This document shows, piece after piece, positions 46,043 to 55,965 of a DNA stretch of 64,000 bases. Under the pieces are notes generated by a model. That model did not search any database. It had not been told where the DNA came from and saw only the letters and a list, made by a program, of their open reading frames with translations. The stretch covers positions 434,001-498,000 of the forward strand of contig NZ_CP038213.1 in assembly GCF_004526345.1 (NCBI RefSeq), written 5' to 3'. How positions within the stretch are numbered: position 1 is the stretch's first letter; each line of letters starts with the position of its first letter. Source of the DNA: Ornithinimicrobium flavum (GTDB lineage: Bacteria; Actinomycetota; Actinomycetes; Actinomycetales; Dermatophilaceae). The position numbers were made by a program, and so were the translations under genes.

Positions 46043-46703
46043 CGATGCCTTTACTGTCGACGTGGTCGGAAGGCGCCGACAGTGGGCAACAACCGTAGGG
46101 CTTGCCCTAGTTCTGACTGGCTGCGCTTCGGGCCCGGAGGGAAGCGCCGACGGGGGCGGCACAGCCTTGGCGCCTCTCACTCATGAGGAGGAGTTGGAAC
46201 GCCTCGCCGTCGATTTTGGCTTGGATCCGAGGAGTCTGCCGCAGGTGGACGTGGTGCGCGAGATCAGTCCTGAGGAGTCAGATGAGGTTACTTCCGAGTG
46301 CATGACAGAGCAAGGCTTCCCGCCGGACCGGCAGGGAGGCACGATGAGCTGGACGACCCCGGACGGGCAGTTACTCGGCCTGAATACTGCGCTGTACGTT
46401 TGCCAGGCGAAGTACCCAGTGGCTCACCGGTATCGCGAATCCCTCTCGAGGGCGCAGCTGGAGCTGGTGTACGACCACCAGGTCGAGGTGATGGTGCCCT
46501 GCATCCGGGAGCTGGGTTACGACGTGCCGGAGCCACCGAGCCGCGAGCGATTCCTGGAGCGGGACGGGGCCTGGGAGGAGCTGGGGGAGTTGGAACCGCA
46601 AGTGGTCCAGGACGCCATCCGGACGGGCCGTTGGGAGTCCTACCAAGACTTTCTGGACGCCTGCCCGCCCATGCCCCCCCAAGATGTGCTCTACGGAGGC
46701 TGA
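46032..46703 (+). CDS. cassette lipoprotein 4 (four-cysteine family, unknown)
   Basis: A lipoprotein of up to 223 residues: signal TTVGLALVLTGCASG, then TSECMTEQGFPPDRQ, ALYVCQAKYPVAHRY, LVYDHQVEVMVPCIRELGYD with EPPSRERFLERD after it, and LDACPPMPPQDVLYG. The last block closely resembles that of lipoprotein 2 (CPGLPPADQLYG). GTG 46032 overlaps the secreted gene; GTG 46062 would put the lipid Cys at a more usual position (21). Confidence 0.78.
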   Translation: MPDDDAFTVDVVGRRRQWATTVGLALVLTGCASGPEGSADGGGTALAPLTHEEELERLAVDFGLDPRSLPQVDVVREISPEESDEVTSECMTEQGFPPDRQGGTMSWTTPDGQLLGLNTALYVCQAKYPVAHRYRESLSRAQLELVYDHQVEVMVPCIRELGYDVPEPPSRERFLERDGAWEELGELEPQVVQDAIRTGRWESYQDFLDACPPMPPQDVLYGG

Positions 46704-46890
46704 CGGCTTACTCCGCCCTCTATTGCGCGCATGGCAGGTTGGCGACTACCCGGATGCGGCAGACATCCGGCTCTTCGTCTTTGAGGGTGGGGTGAGGGCG
46801 GCGCGCCGATGCGCTGGGTGAGGCCGGATGGGGTCGAGGTCCCCGATGATCAGAGGACTCTTACCTCTCCTGATCTCCAAGGACCTCGAC

Positions 46891-47430
46891 GTGAATCACC
46901 CTACGTCGTGCTGCCGCGCCCCGGGCGCTGGCAGCGCGTACTGCGACAGCTGCGACCTGTTTCTGGGCCTCGACGGCCTGCACGTGCTCGCCGTCGAGCG
47001 GTCCCCGAACCTGCTCACCGTCACGGTGGAGTCCGCGCCGGGCCCGGCCGGTTGCCCCACCTGCGGGGTGCTCGCCGAGGCCGTGGGTCGACGAACGGTA
47101 AGGCTGATCGACGCGCCGTGCTACACCACACCCGTCGTCCTGCTGTGGCGCAAGCGCCGCTACCGCTGCCGGGAGGATGCCTGCGAGAGGGTCACGTTCA
47201 CCGAGCAGGAACCGGACCTTGCCCGTCCTCGCGGGTTGCTCATCACCAGGGCGGCACGGTGGGCGATCGGCCAGATCCGGCGCGAGCACGCCAGCGTCCA
47301 GGGCATCGCCCGCCAGCTCGGCGTGCGGTGGCGCACCGTCTGGTCCGCGATCAAGCCGATCCTGGCCGCCGCGGCCGAGGATGAGACCCGCTTCGCCGGT
47401 GTGTCCACCCTCGGGGTCGATGAGCACATC
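46891..47430 (+). CDS. ISL3-family transposase, 5' exon (copy A)
   Basis: 180 codons from GTG 46891 (after AAGGACCTCGAC): CCRAPGAGSAYCDSCDLFLG, CPTCGVLAEAVGRR, RKRRYRCREDACERVTFTEQ, SIKPIL-type LGVRWRTVWSAIKPIL, ending in the catalytic STLGVDEHI. The next base starts the intron (GTGCGCC). After splicing it joins WHHVSTKPVADGG at 49610 with no change of frame, restoring the normal DEH-W-HHVS sequence. Confidence 0.88.
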
Positions 47431-48032
47431 GTGCGCCACGAGGCGCTGTTGTTTCGGATGGAGGTGAGAGACCTGCATCGCCTGGTCGTCGTAGCGGCTG
47501 GGTGAAGTTGGCGGCAGCCTGAACCGGGGATCGCCGGGGAGGGTGGGAGCAGCCGCGACGAAGTCAGGGCGGTTCGGCACTACCGGACGGGCCGTGCCTG
47601 GTGAACGAGACGGGAAGGTGTACGCAAGGAACCGGTGTTGTGAAGCCTCTTCATCGTCGACCAGCTCGAACCCGGTGGATCTGGGCTGGTGAGCGGTGCG
47701 TACCTGCCCCTTGTGGTGGCTGCCAGCCAGGTGGCCGTCGGGGGGCAGGGAACTGTCGGGACGGTTGTATGTGTCGGGCCTGGCAGGTCGTGGTGAAGGT
47801 CTACGGCGTAGCCACGACGAGACCGCAGGGGCAAAGCCGGGCGCCTCGCCCGTTGACCGAGCAACAGTGAACGTGGGAACCGCCCGTAGTCCGTTCCCCG
47901 CCCTCGTGGCGGGGATAGGTCCGATGCCGACCGAAGGGTGCGGGTGGGGCGGAGCCGTCGTAGTACTCCGAGGCCGGGAGAGCCGGTCGCATGGGGAAGG
48001 ACGGCAGCGAGAGGAAGCAAGGAGGGACTGTG

Positions 48033-49493
48033 ATGTCCGAAGACGCGTCGGTGAACACCGGCGCCGTGATCTGGCCCGAGCATGAGTGGGCCCAGGTGAC
48101 GGTACGGAGGATGCAGACCAAGCTGCATTGTTGGGCGGTCGGGGACCCCGGCCGCCGGTTCGACGATCTGTACAACCTGGTCTGTGACCCGGCGTTCCTG
48201 GTGGTGGCGTGGCAACGCGTCGCGGGGAACAAGGGGTCGCGGACGCCGGGGGTGGACCGGGCCACCGTGGCCTGGATCGCTTCCCGGATCGGGGTCGAGG
48301 AGTTCCTGAACGGCGTCCGCGCGCAGTTACGGGCGCGGACGTTCTGCCCGGTCGAGGTACGTCAGGTGGAGATTCCCAAGGCCAGCGGCAAGGTCCGCAG
48401 GCTGGGGATCCCGACCGTGACCGACCGGGTGGTGCAGGCGGCTCTGAAACTGGTGCTGGAACCGATCTTCGAGGCGGACTTCGCTCCGTGCTCGTACGGT
48501 TTCCGCCCGAACCGGCGCGCGCAGGACGCCATCGCCGAGATCCATCACTTCACCACCAAGTCCTACCACTGGGTGCTGGAGGCCGACATCGAGGCGTGCT
48601 TCGACAGGATCGATCACGTCGCCCTGTTGGACAGGGTCCGAACGCGGATCGGCGACAAGCGCGTGACCAGGCTGGTCAAGTCGTTCCTCAAGGCCGGGGT
48701 GATGACCACCACCGGCTCGCGGGAGGCGACGCACACCGGCACCCCGCAGGGCGGGATCTTGTCCCCGTTGCTGGCCAACATCGCCCTGTCCACGCTGGAT
48801 GATCACTTCATCACCGCGTGGGAGCAACAGATGGGCACCGAGGTCCAGCGGCAGCGCCGCAAGCGACAAGGCAGGCCCAACTACCGTCTGGTCCGGTACG
48901 CCGACGACTTCGTCGTCCTGGTCACCGGGCAGCGGGAGCACGCCGAGCAGTTGCGGACGGAGGTGGCAGGCGTGCTGGCCCCGATGGGCCTGCGCCTGTC
49001 ACCGGAGAAGACCCGTGTGGTCCACATCGAGGACGGGTTCGACTTCCTCGGCTTCAACATCCGTCGGATGCGCAGGCGAGGGAGCAACAAGTGGTTCGTG
49101 TACACCAAGCCCTCGAAGAAGGCGATCGCCTCGATCAAGGGCCGGGTGAAATCCATGACGTACAGAGCGACCCTGCACCACGATCCCGGGTACTTGTTCG
49201 AGTACCTGGGCCGGGTGCTGCGAGGGTGGGCCAACTACTTCCGGCACGGCGTGTCCAAAGCGACCTTCTCCGCGGTCGACTCCTATGCGTGGGAGCGGAT
49301 CACGGCCTGGTTGCGGGACAAGCACAAGATCGGATGGCCAGAGTTACGGCGCAGGTTCTGCCTGCCCGGGACCTGGCGGCTCGCCGTCGACGGGCAACGG
49401 TTCCGGGGCGCAGCCAGCGTCTCCGTCGTCCGGTACCGCTACCGCGGCTACCGGATCCCGACCCCGTGGACACCGACAGTCACCACCGGCTGA
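48033..49493 (+). CDS. ltrA: group II intron reverse transcriptase/maturase
   Basis: A 486-residue intron-encoded protein needed for splicing and retrohoming. RT blocks in order: TPGVDRATV, KASGKVRRLGIPTVTDRVVQ, YGFRPNRRAQDAI, LEADIEACFDRIDH (RT2), GTPQGGILSPLLANIALSTL, YRLVRYADDFVVLVTG (catalytic YADD), DFLGFNIRR. The maturase X domain has GYLFEYLGRVLRGWANYFRH. No clear HNH endonuclease motif is seen at the C-terminus. ATG 48033 has an AAGGAGGG SD. Confidence 0.93.
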   Translation: MSEDASVNTGAVIWPEHEWAQVTVRRMQTKLHCWAVGDPGRRFDDLYNLVCDPAFLVVAWQRVAGNKGSRTPGVDRATVAWIASRIGVEEFLNGVRAQLRARTFCPVEVRQVEIPKASGKVRRLGIPTVTDRVVQAALKLVLEPIFEADFAPCSYGFRPNRRAQDAIAEIHHFTTKSYHWVLEADIEACFDRIDHVALLDRVRTRIGDKRVTRLVKSFLKAGVMTTTGSREATHTGTPQGGILSPLLANIALSTLDDHFITAWEQQMGTEVQRQRRKRQGRPNYRLVRYADDFVVLVTGQREHAEQLRTEVAGVLAPMGLRLSPEKTRVVHIEDGFDFLGFNIRRMRRRGSNKWFVYTKPSKKAIASIKGRVKSMTYRATLHHDPGYLFEYLGRVLRGWANYFRHGVSKATFSAVDSYAWERITAWLRDKHKIGWPELRRRFCLPGTWRLAVDGQRFRGAASVSVVRYRYRGYRIPTPWTPTVTTG

Positions 49494-49512
49494 GCAACAA
49501 CCACCTCGTGGA

Positions 49513-49546
49513 GAGCCCGGTGCGGTGAGAGTCGCACGCCGGGTTC
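49513..49546 (+). ncRNA. group II intron domain V
   Basis: The 34-nt catalytic hairpin: GAGCCCGGTGCGGTGAGAGT followed by CGCACGCCGGGTTC. Its stems pair (GAGCCCGG with CCGGGTTC, TGCG with CGCA) around GGTGAGAGT. Position, 20 nt after the maturase stop, is standard. Confidence 0.88.
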
Positions 49547-49609
49547 GGCGGGCGGTCCGGGGAAACGGAGCGACAGCAATGCCGCCACCGCGCCCCGGAC
49601 CGACCCAAC

Positions 49610-50405
49610 TGGCACCACGTCTCCACCAAGCCCGTCGCCGACGGTGGCCGCGGACCGAAGGAGCTCACCGGCATGGTCGACCTGACCAGATACAAGAACG
49701 GGCAGGTCAGGGCACGACTGCTCGACCTCGTCCCGGGCCGCACCAGGGCCGCCTACGCCGACTGGTTGACGGCCCGCGGCAAAGACTTCACCGCCGGCAT
49801 CCGTGTCGCCACCCTCGGCCCGTTCCAGGGATACAACACCGCGATCGATGAGGAGCTGGCCGAGGCCACCGCCGTGCTCGACGTCTTCCACGTCGTCGCC
49901 CTGGGCACCAAGTGCGTCGACGAGGTCCGCCGCCGGGTCCAGCAGGCCTCCACGGGGCACCGCGGGCGCAAGGGCGACCCGCTCTACGGGATCCAGAACA
50001 TCCTGCGCGCCGGCGCGGAGAACCTCACCGACAAGCAACGCGCCCGGATCGAGCGGGCATTCGCCGCGAACGAGGCCCACGATGAGGTCGACCTTGCCTG
50101 GCAGTGCGCCCAGCAGCTGCGCTCGGCCTACAAGCACGCCGACAAGGCCGAGGGCCGAGCGATCGTCGAGCGCATCGTCGCCTCCTTCCCCTCCTGCCCG
50201 ATACCCGAGATTGCCCGCCTTGGTCGAACCCTGCGCAAGTGGAAGGACGCCCTCCTGGCCTACTTCACGACCAACGCCTCCAACGGCGGCACCGAGGCCA
50301 TCAACGGCCTCATCGAGCTCCACCGCCGCATCGCCCGAGGCCTGACCAACTTCGAGAACTACCGCCTGCGCATGCCGCCTCATCGGCGGAGGCCTGAACC
50401 TATGA
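49610..50405 (+). CDS. ISL3-family transposase, 3' exon (copy A)
   Basis: The second half of the transposase: WHHVSTKPVADGGRG, LTGMVDLTRYKNGQVRARLL, FTAGIRVATLGPFQGYNTAI, VLDVFHVVALGTKCVDEVRR and the final catalytic glutamate in NGGTEAINGLIELHRR. The last residues need one extra base removed near 50373 (ATGCCGCC) to end LIGGGLNL and stop at 50403-50405; without this the frame runs on into IS256 sequence. Confidence 0.83.
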
Positions 50406-50427
50406 CCCCACCCTCAAAGACGAGGAG

Positions 50428-50767
50428 GGTCTGTCCGATGAACGGTGTTTCCGGCGTTCATCTCAGAGGTTCTCCGCGGCCGGCATGCGGTCGGCGAAGG
50501 TGACGGCGAAAGCGTTGAGCGCGGGCTTCCACCGCATGGTCCATCGTGCCTGCCCGGTGCCCTTGGGGTCCAACCCGCGGGTCACCAGGTAGAGGCACTT
50601 CAGCGCGGCCTGCTCGGTCGGGAAGTGCCCGTGCACGGTCACCGCCCGTCGGTACCTGGCGTGCAAGCTCTCGATGGCGTTGGTGGAGAACAGCACCCGG
50701 CGGATTTCGACGTCGTAGGCCAGGAAGGGTATCAACTCCAACCGCAGAGCTGCTGTTTCATGGCGAT
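50428..50767 (-). pseudogene. IS256-family transposase C-terminal fragment
   Basis: About 100 residues of the end of an IS256 transposase: EIRRVLFSTNAIESLHARYR (catalytic Glu region), RAVTVHGHFPTEQAALKCLY and PALNAFAVTFADRMPAAENL. It includes the IS256 end (TCTGTCCGATGAACGG) directly against the ISL3 right repeat. The closely similar longer copy is at 55966-57366. Confidence 0.8.
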
Positions 50768-50942
50768 GACACCGATCACCCGCTGACGCACGAGCTGGCG
50801 TGGCTGTCTCCCATTCGGCAGGTCGGGGTCGGTGCGCGTCCTGGTTATCCACGACCGCAGCCGACCGCCGTCCTGCACCGTTACCCGTACGACCGTGGCA
50901 TCCTTCGTGCACTAACGATCTCTCGGCGGTCTCTTTGAGTAC

Positions 50943-51128
50943 GTGTCAGCCCCCACCGGTGACAGCGTGAACTTCACCCGGCTGGGGAAAGTGGATGTCA
51001 CCTTCCTGGACCACTCCGAGACAGTTCTGGGATCGACGGTGACCCACGAAGGACTCATGCTGTCTCCGGTCGAGGCCCCCGACGACCAGAACCTGATCCA
51101 TCCGCTCCTGCCGCACGGAGGGCGCTAG
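50943..51128 (+). CDS. 61-codon open frame, probably a remnant
   Basis: Reads NFTRLGKVDVTFLDHSETVL and LIHPLLPHGGR, ending at the TAG inside the CTAG target duplication of IS1380 copy 1. No SD or signal peptide is visible. It looks like the end of a longer protein; I do not recognise it. The rest of 50768-50942 holds nothing I can name. Confidence 0.3.
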   Translation: MSAPTGDSVNFTRLGKVDVTFLDHSETVLGSTVTHEGLMLSPVEAPDDQNLIHPLLPHGGR

Positions 51129-52797
51129 CCCGGATCGTTCACGGGGTGGTGGTGTGATCGGCGTGTAGAAGCACCGAAGTGCTCCCTGATCAGGGAAGAC
51201 TTGGACTTGTCTAAGGTCCCAGGTCGCCCAGCAGGAAGCACTCGGTAAGTGAAGCGTACGTCGTGGTCGTCGGGGTTGTCCGTCTCTGCTGATGGTGTCG
51301 GCGTGGTGGCCCACGCGGGCAGTGTGGGGCTGCGCCTGCTGGCGGAGCGCACCGGGCTGACGGCGGAGCTGTCCGCGGCGATGGCCCGCCGTTCGTTCGT
51401 GCCGGTCCACGACCGCGGCCAGGTGCTGAGCGACGTGGCGGTGATGCTCGCCGACGGCGGGGAGGCGATCGCCGACGTCGACGTGCTGCGCCACCAGGGC
51501 GGCGTGCTCGGGCCGGTCGCCTCACCACCGACGGTGTGGCGTGCTCTGGACGAGGTCACACCGGCCCGGGCCAGGAAGATCGCCGCCGCCGGGCCCGGGT
51601 CCGGCGCCACGTGTGGTCCCTGATCCCCGGTGGGTTGCCGGCCAGCAAGGTCGCCGGGAGCGACCTGGGACAGGTCGTCGTGCTCGATGTGGATGCCACG
51701 ATCGTGATCGCGCACAGTGAGAAGGAACAGGCGGCGCCGACCTTCAAGCGGACCTTCGGGTTCCACCCCCTGGGCGTGTGGTGCGACAACACGAGTGAGT
51801 TTCTGGCCGCGAAGCTGCGCACCGGTCGTGCCGGGTCGAACACGGCCGTCGATCACATCGAGGTCCTGGCTGCGGCGATCGCCCAGGTCCCCGGCACCCA
51901 CCGCAAGGACCTGCTGGTCCGCTCCGACGGGGCCGGTGCCTCGCACGACCTGCTGGACTGGCTCACCGGCCAGGGCAAGGTCCGCGGCCGCCGGGTGGAG
52001 TACTCCGTCGGGTTCGCGCTCACCGAGCAGGTCCGCGGCGCGATCGTCCTGGTGCCCAAGCAGACCTGGACCCCGGCGGTGGACGCCGACGGTGGTGTGC
52101 GCGAAGGCGGGCACGTCGCCGAGCTGACCGGCCTCATCGACGCGGACCTGCTCGCGACGTGGCCCGAGGGGATGCGGGTCATCGTGCGCCGTGAGCGGCC
52201 CCACCCCGGTGCGCAGCTGTCCCTGTTCGAGGAGGCAGACGGGTGGCGTTACCAGGCGTTCGTCACCAACACTGCCGTCGGGCAGCTGGCGTTCCTGGAG
52301 GCCCGCCACCGCGCCCATGCCCGCGTGGAGGACCGCATCCGGCACGCGAAGGATTCCGGCCTGGGACGCTTTCCCTCACGAGAGTTCGGCATCAACCAGA
52401 CCTGGCTGCTGCTGACCGGCATCGCCGCCGACCTCCTCGCCTGGACCCGTCTGCTGGCCCTGACCGGTGAGGCCAAGCCCCTGGCCGCGTGCGAGCCCAA
52501 GGCGCTGCGCTACCGGTTCCTGCACGTCCCCGCCCGGCTCACCCACGCCGCCCGTCGCCGACGGCTGCGGATCCCGAGGTCCTGGCCCTGGGCGGCAGCG
52601 ATCGTCGCGGTCTTCGCGAACATCGCCGCCATCCCCCGACACCCCTGACCGCCCCGTCCGCTCACGACCAGGAACCCGGAGAACCGCAGCCCGGCAGCGC
52701 CAGCCGGCGCTACCCCACGTCCACGCGCCGAATCCGAAAGGCGATGACCATCACGCTCGCGCCGAGCCAACCAGCCCGACCTCATGAAAGACCGGGG
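51129..52797 (+). mobile_element. IS1380-family element, copy 1
   Basis: Terminal repeats CCCGGATCGTTCACGGGG (51129) and, reversed at the right end, CCCCGGTCTTTCATGAGG (to 52797) agree at 13 of 18 positions. CTAG is duplicated at 51125-51128 and 52798-52801, showing a direct insertion. Confidence 0.85.
51249..52648 (+). pseudogene. IS1380-family transposase, copy 1 (frameshift)
   Basis: From GTG 51249: GSVGLRLLAERTGLTAELSA and RGQVLSDVAVMLADGGEAIA, then a frame change at about 51586-51592 (GCCGCCGGGCCC has lost a C; KIAAARARVRRH is expected). The rest is intact: VVLDVDATIVIAHSEKEQAA, KDLLVRSDGAGASHDLLDWL and RHAKDSGLGRFPSREFGINQ. Corrected length is about 466 residues. This copy is of a different subgroup from copies 2 and 3. 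Confidence 0.85.
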
Positions 52798-52960
52798 CTA
52801 GCCTGCGGCGCGTCCGACTTGCCGCTGATCGCGCGACCGTTCGCGCAGACGTCCGGATGTTCCATAAGCCTCCTACGAGGCTGGCCCCAGCCGCCGGGAA
52901 AGCAGACTCGGTGGTGGCGACGCCTCATGCGCGCAACACTCAGTCCCACCGCCCAGGAGT

Positions 52961-53446
52961 TCATGCCACTTCAGCTGGCCATAAGACGGCAGGTGCCTTG
53001 TCGGTTTCCGCCTGCGGCTCCGCGACGCCAAGGACGTATTTCCCGCGCATCGCCGGTGAAGCCAACCAGAGTCGCTGCCCAGTTTCGAGGGACGCCTTTC
53101 GAGGCGATTCGATGGTCCAGACAAGTTCTGTACCGTCGGTCTGACGCGTGGTGATCCTCTGGCCTTGCACCTTCGTCAGCACTGCAGGGACGGTTGAGTC
53201 CACCGATGGAGCAGCGGCTGAAAGTGAGTCCGAAGCTGTGATCCACCACCCCCCGATGACACCCGTGACAAGCCACGCGGCGCCAAAGAAGGTGGCCTGC
53301 TCCAGGGGTGAGTCCCACATCCAAACGGATAGCAGCGTCGTGAAGATCGACGCCATGAATGACAAAGACACCCAGCCCAGCCGCATTCTACGTTTCCGGG
53401 CTCGAGGAGCGGCCCGAAGATAGTCCGCAGCTTCCTGCCCCGTCAT
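52961..53446 (-). CDS. membrane protein of unknown function
   Basis: A 161-residue protein with two membrane segments (LGWVSLSFMASIFTTLLSVW and TFFGAAWLVTGVIGGWWITA) after a short basic N-terminus. A soluble C-terminal domain follows (VLTKVQGQRITTRQTDGTEL, YVLGVAEPQAE) that looks beta-rich. It stands alone between IS1380 copies 1 and 2, with lower GC than the core. The family was not recognised. Confidence 0.65.
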   Translation of the reverse strand: MTGQEAADYLRAAPRARKRRMRLGWVSLSFMASIFTTLLSVWMWDSPLEQATFFGAAWLVTGVIGGWWITASDSLSAAAPSVDSTVPAVLTKVQGQRITTRQTDGTELVWTIESPRKASLETGQRLWLASPAMRGKYVLGVAEPQAETDKAPAVLWPAEVA

Positions 53447-53673
53447 CGAGAGTCCACAAGTGATTCGAATCGATGCTCCCGCCGGTGCTCCCCTTCAGCG
53501 CCCCCCTGGTCTGTACGCATCCCCATGACCGGGACACTATCGGGGATCACTCGATCACGCACTCACATGCCGCTGCTGGTGAAGGGGAATCCGGATCGTC
53601 CTCGAGGTGCGTCTGGGGTAGATCCGGAAGGTCACGGTTCGATCGCGTTCTGTCCGTCTCGTGGTCCTCTGAT

Positions 53674-55306
53674 CCTGGATCCGCCGAGCGGGTTTCGTGA
53701 GGAGGTCGCGCGTCGCTGAAGACGATTTTTGGAGCGGGTCGGGGTTCTGGGCGTGGGAGGTCCGCCGGTCTGCCCGGCTTTTCCACTTGTGGTCGTTCCT
53801 CGAAGGGTCAGGGGGCTGGGTCAGGAGGGGGCGTAGGCGGCGTCGTGGAGGCCAAGCCAGGGGTGCTGCCAGGGCCAGTTCGTGGGCAGGTGCAGGTGGA
53901 GTCGTCGGGCCCGGTTGGCGATCCGGGCGGGGATCTTGATCAGCTCGTCGCGGATCGTGGCGGGTCGGGCCCAGGCGTGCCGGGTCGAGGCCAGGACGCC
54001 GGCGGCGCGGGTCAGGTTGTAGGCGATCGCGGCCAGCACCGTCCACGCACCGTTGGCCGAGAACGATCCGGAAGGGACGTGAGCCAGCGGCCCTGATTTC
54101 AGGTCGGCGATGACCTGCTCGACGATCGCGTGGTCACGGTGCGAGGCCTCCGCGGCCAGCATGGACAGGGGTGAGTCGGTGAACACGGCGTGGTGGCGGT
54201 AGGTCGCGAACAGCTCGTCCTGCCCGGCCTTGGTCGCCTTGGGGTTCAGGCGTCTGACGCGGCGCACGATGAGCCGGGCGGTGACGTGCTCGGCCTTCTT
54301 CCGGGACGTGAACGCTGTGTACTCGACCTCGGTGACCTGGGCGTCGGAGACCCACCGGTCCTCGGCCTGGTCCCAGATCGCGTTCGGGTACTTGATGGAC
54401 ACCCAGTCGTCCTCGGGGATCCGGGAGATCGCGGCGGTCACGGCCGGGTCCATCCGGGCGGTCAGGGAGAACCGGGCCCCGGCCCGGCGGGTCGCGGCGA
54501 CGACGTCGTGGTTGTAGTAGGCCGAGTCCGCGCGGACGGTCAGAGTGCCGGTGGCACCGGCCCGGCGGGCGGTGGCCAGCGCGTCGGCGATCAGCCGGGC
54601 CGCGCCGTGCGCCGAGGCGGCGTTGCCCTTGCGCAGCCTCGTGGCTGCGAGCACCGGTGCCGCGGTCGGGGTGGACAGGGTCGCGACCTGCACGTTCAGG
54701 CCCTTGACACCGGTGTAGCCGTACCCGACCCCTTCCTTGGCGTACCCGTGGGTCGCGCGGATCGTGTCGTCGACATCCAGGTAGGCGACCTGATCGGCGC
54801 CGGCCAGCAGGCCCGGGACGATACCGGCCAGGTTGGCCAGGACACGGGAGCCGACGGCGTCCAGCTGGCGGACGTGGCCGAAGGTGTAGCCGCGCAGGTG
54901 GGTGCCCAGCGTGGTCGGCGCCCGGAGTCCGGTGAAGACCCGGTCCATCCCACCGTGGCGCACCACGTCCATGTCCTCGATGCTGTCCGCGCCGGCGACC
55001 ATGCCCGCGACCAGCGAACTGACCTTGAGGTCGGCGTTGGCGCCGGCCGAGCCGGGCACGCTGACGTGCCCGGCCACCAGATCCTCCAGCCCGGCCTCCT
55101 CGGCCAAGCCCATCACCGGGACCAGGCCGGCCGTGCCGATCAGGTTCGGGTCATCGAACACGGCGGAGATGTTGTGGCAGACTCGCATTATCGGGTGCTC
55201 CTGTTTTCTGGTCGATCGAACTGTCGCAAGTCCAATCGTCCCAGGTCACAGGGGCATTCGTGTGTTACGACCCGGCTTGGTCACCCAATACATCGGCGGA
55301 TCGAGG
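53674..55306 (-). mobile_element. IS1380-family element, copy 2
   Basis: Ends CCTGGATCCGCCGAG (53674) and CATCGGCGGATCGAGG (to 55306) are inverted repeats. CTGAT is duplicated at 53669-53673 and 55307-55311. Confidence 0.85.
53821..55188 (-). CDS. IS1380-family transposase, copy 2 (intact)
   Basis: 455 residues without a break: SVFDDPNL-type AVFDDPNLIGTAGLVPVMGL, ADSIEDMDVVRHGGMDRVFT, VAYLDVDDTIRATHGYAKEG (first catalytic Asp region), LTVRADSAYYNHDVVAATRR (second) and HAIVEQVIADLKSGPLAHVP (Glu region). It looks functional. About 60% like copy 3 by eye. Confidence 0.93.
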   Translation of the reverse strand: MRVCHNISAVFDDPNLIGTAGLVPVMGLAEEAGLEDLVAGHVSVPGSAGANADLKVSSLVAGMVAGADSIEDMDVVRHGGMDRVFTGLRAPTTLGTHLRGYTFGHVRQLDAVGSRVLANLAGIVPGLLAGADQVAYLDVDDTIRATHGYAKEGVGYGYTGVKGLNVQVATLSTPTAAPVLAATRLRKGNAASAHGAARLIADALATARRAGATGTLTVRADSAYYNHDVVAATRRAGARFSLTARMDPAVTAAISRIPEDDWVSIKYPNAIWDQAEDRWVSDAQVTEVEYTAFTSRKKAEHVTARLIVRRVRRLNPKATKAGQDELFATYRHHAVFTDSPLSMLAAEASHRDHAIVEQVIADLKSGPLAHVPSGSFSANGAWTVLAAIAYNLTRAAGVLASTRHAWARPATIRDELIKIPARIANRARRLHLHLPTNWPWQHPWLGLHDAAYAPS

Positions 55307-55334
55307 CTGATCCGGACTGGCGCTACGTTCAGGC

Positions 55335-55769
55335 ATGCGCAACCGGGCCACCGCCGTCCTCGTTATCACCGCCGGCTTCGGCGTAGTGTTCTGGCTCGGC
55401 ACCGGACCCCTTGCGCTGCTGTACACGCCCCGTTGGGCTGCCGACGCGGTCCCCGTTTTCTTTGGTCCCCTGGCTCTGACCGCGGTCATGATGGTGCCCC
55501 GTTCAGCGCCTTGGAGTTTAGGTGGATACGGCGTGGGAGTCATCCTCGTTGAAGTGATCGGTGACCGGATATACCGGGCACAGCAGGCCCGCCTGCAATC
55601 GCAGTTAGCCGATCCCGGGTACTCACAGGACTGGGAACCGAGCCATCCCGGGTGGTGGATTTCGACCCTTATCTTCCTGACGTTGACAGGAATCGGGTGC
55701 TGGCGAGGGCGAGGAGCCGCCCGCCGCTCGGACGGAGCATCGGACCGCACACCTGCCCATGCCGGTTGA
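55335..55769 (+). CDS. small membrane protein of unknown function
   Basis: A 144-residue protein with about four hydrophobic stretches: TAVLVITAGFGVVFWLGTGP, VFFGPLALTAVMMVPRSAPW, GGYGVGVILVEVIGDRIYRA and HPGWWISTLIFLTLTGIGCW, with a basic tail. It starts 24 nt from the end of IS1380 copy 2, so its own promoter may have been displaced. Not recognised. Confidence 0.6.
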   Translation: MRNRATAVLVITAGFGVVFWLGTGPLALLYTPRWAADAVPVFFGPLALTAVMMVPRSAPWSLGGYGVGVILVEVIGDRIYRAQQARLQSQLADPGYSQDWEPSHPGWWISTLIFLTLTGIGCWRGRGAARRSDGASDRTPAHAG

Positions 55770-55965
55770 CATCCCCGTCGATGGTCGTTCCACGCTTGCG
55801 CTTCCCCACAAGCCAGGTCCAGGCCAAGTTCCCGGCAACCTGACCTGCCGCCGACCGGTCAGCACTCCGTCGTCGCCTCAGCTCCGCAACACCTCGAGAA
55901 AAGAGCGCAGCTCCGCGTTCACGCCGACTCAGGCCCGTCGAGCGAGGGGGTAGGTTCCCCGTTGG

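Larger units (their letters stand above)
47431..49609 (+). mobile_element. complete group II intron (2,179 bp)
   Basis: A self-splicing retroelement. The 5' end GTGCGCC at 47431 follows the ATC codon of the transposase; the 3' end ...CGACCCAAC at 49609 precedes TGG. Domains I-III fill 47431-48000, the maturase gene is at 48033-49493 in domain IV, and domain V is at 49513-49546, with domain VI just after it. The insertion is phase 0, so the spliced mRNA would encode a full transposase. Confidence 0.88.
46769..50429 (+). mobile_element. ISL3-family element carrying a group II intron (copy A)
   Basis: Left terminal repeat 46769-46793 (GGCTCTTCGTCTTTGAGGGT plus GGGGT) and right repeat about 50405-50429 match at about 22 of 25 positions. 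The single transposase gene is split by the intron at 47431-49609. No 8-bp target duplication is visible; the right end abuts an IS256 fragment directly. Confidence 0.85.

Noticed and set aside
47696..47700. GTGCG as the 5' end of the group II intron
   Set aside because: GTGCGCC at 47431 lies exactly at the break in the ISL3 transposase and is shared with the truncated second copy.
53473..53717. Short plus-strand open frames left of IS1380 copy 2
   Set aside because: They cross the IS end at 53674 and have no gene-like features.
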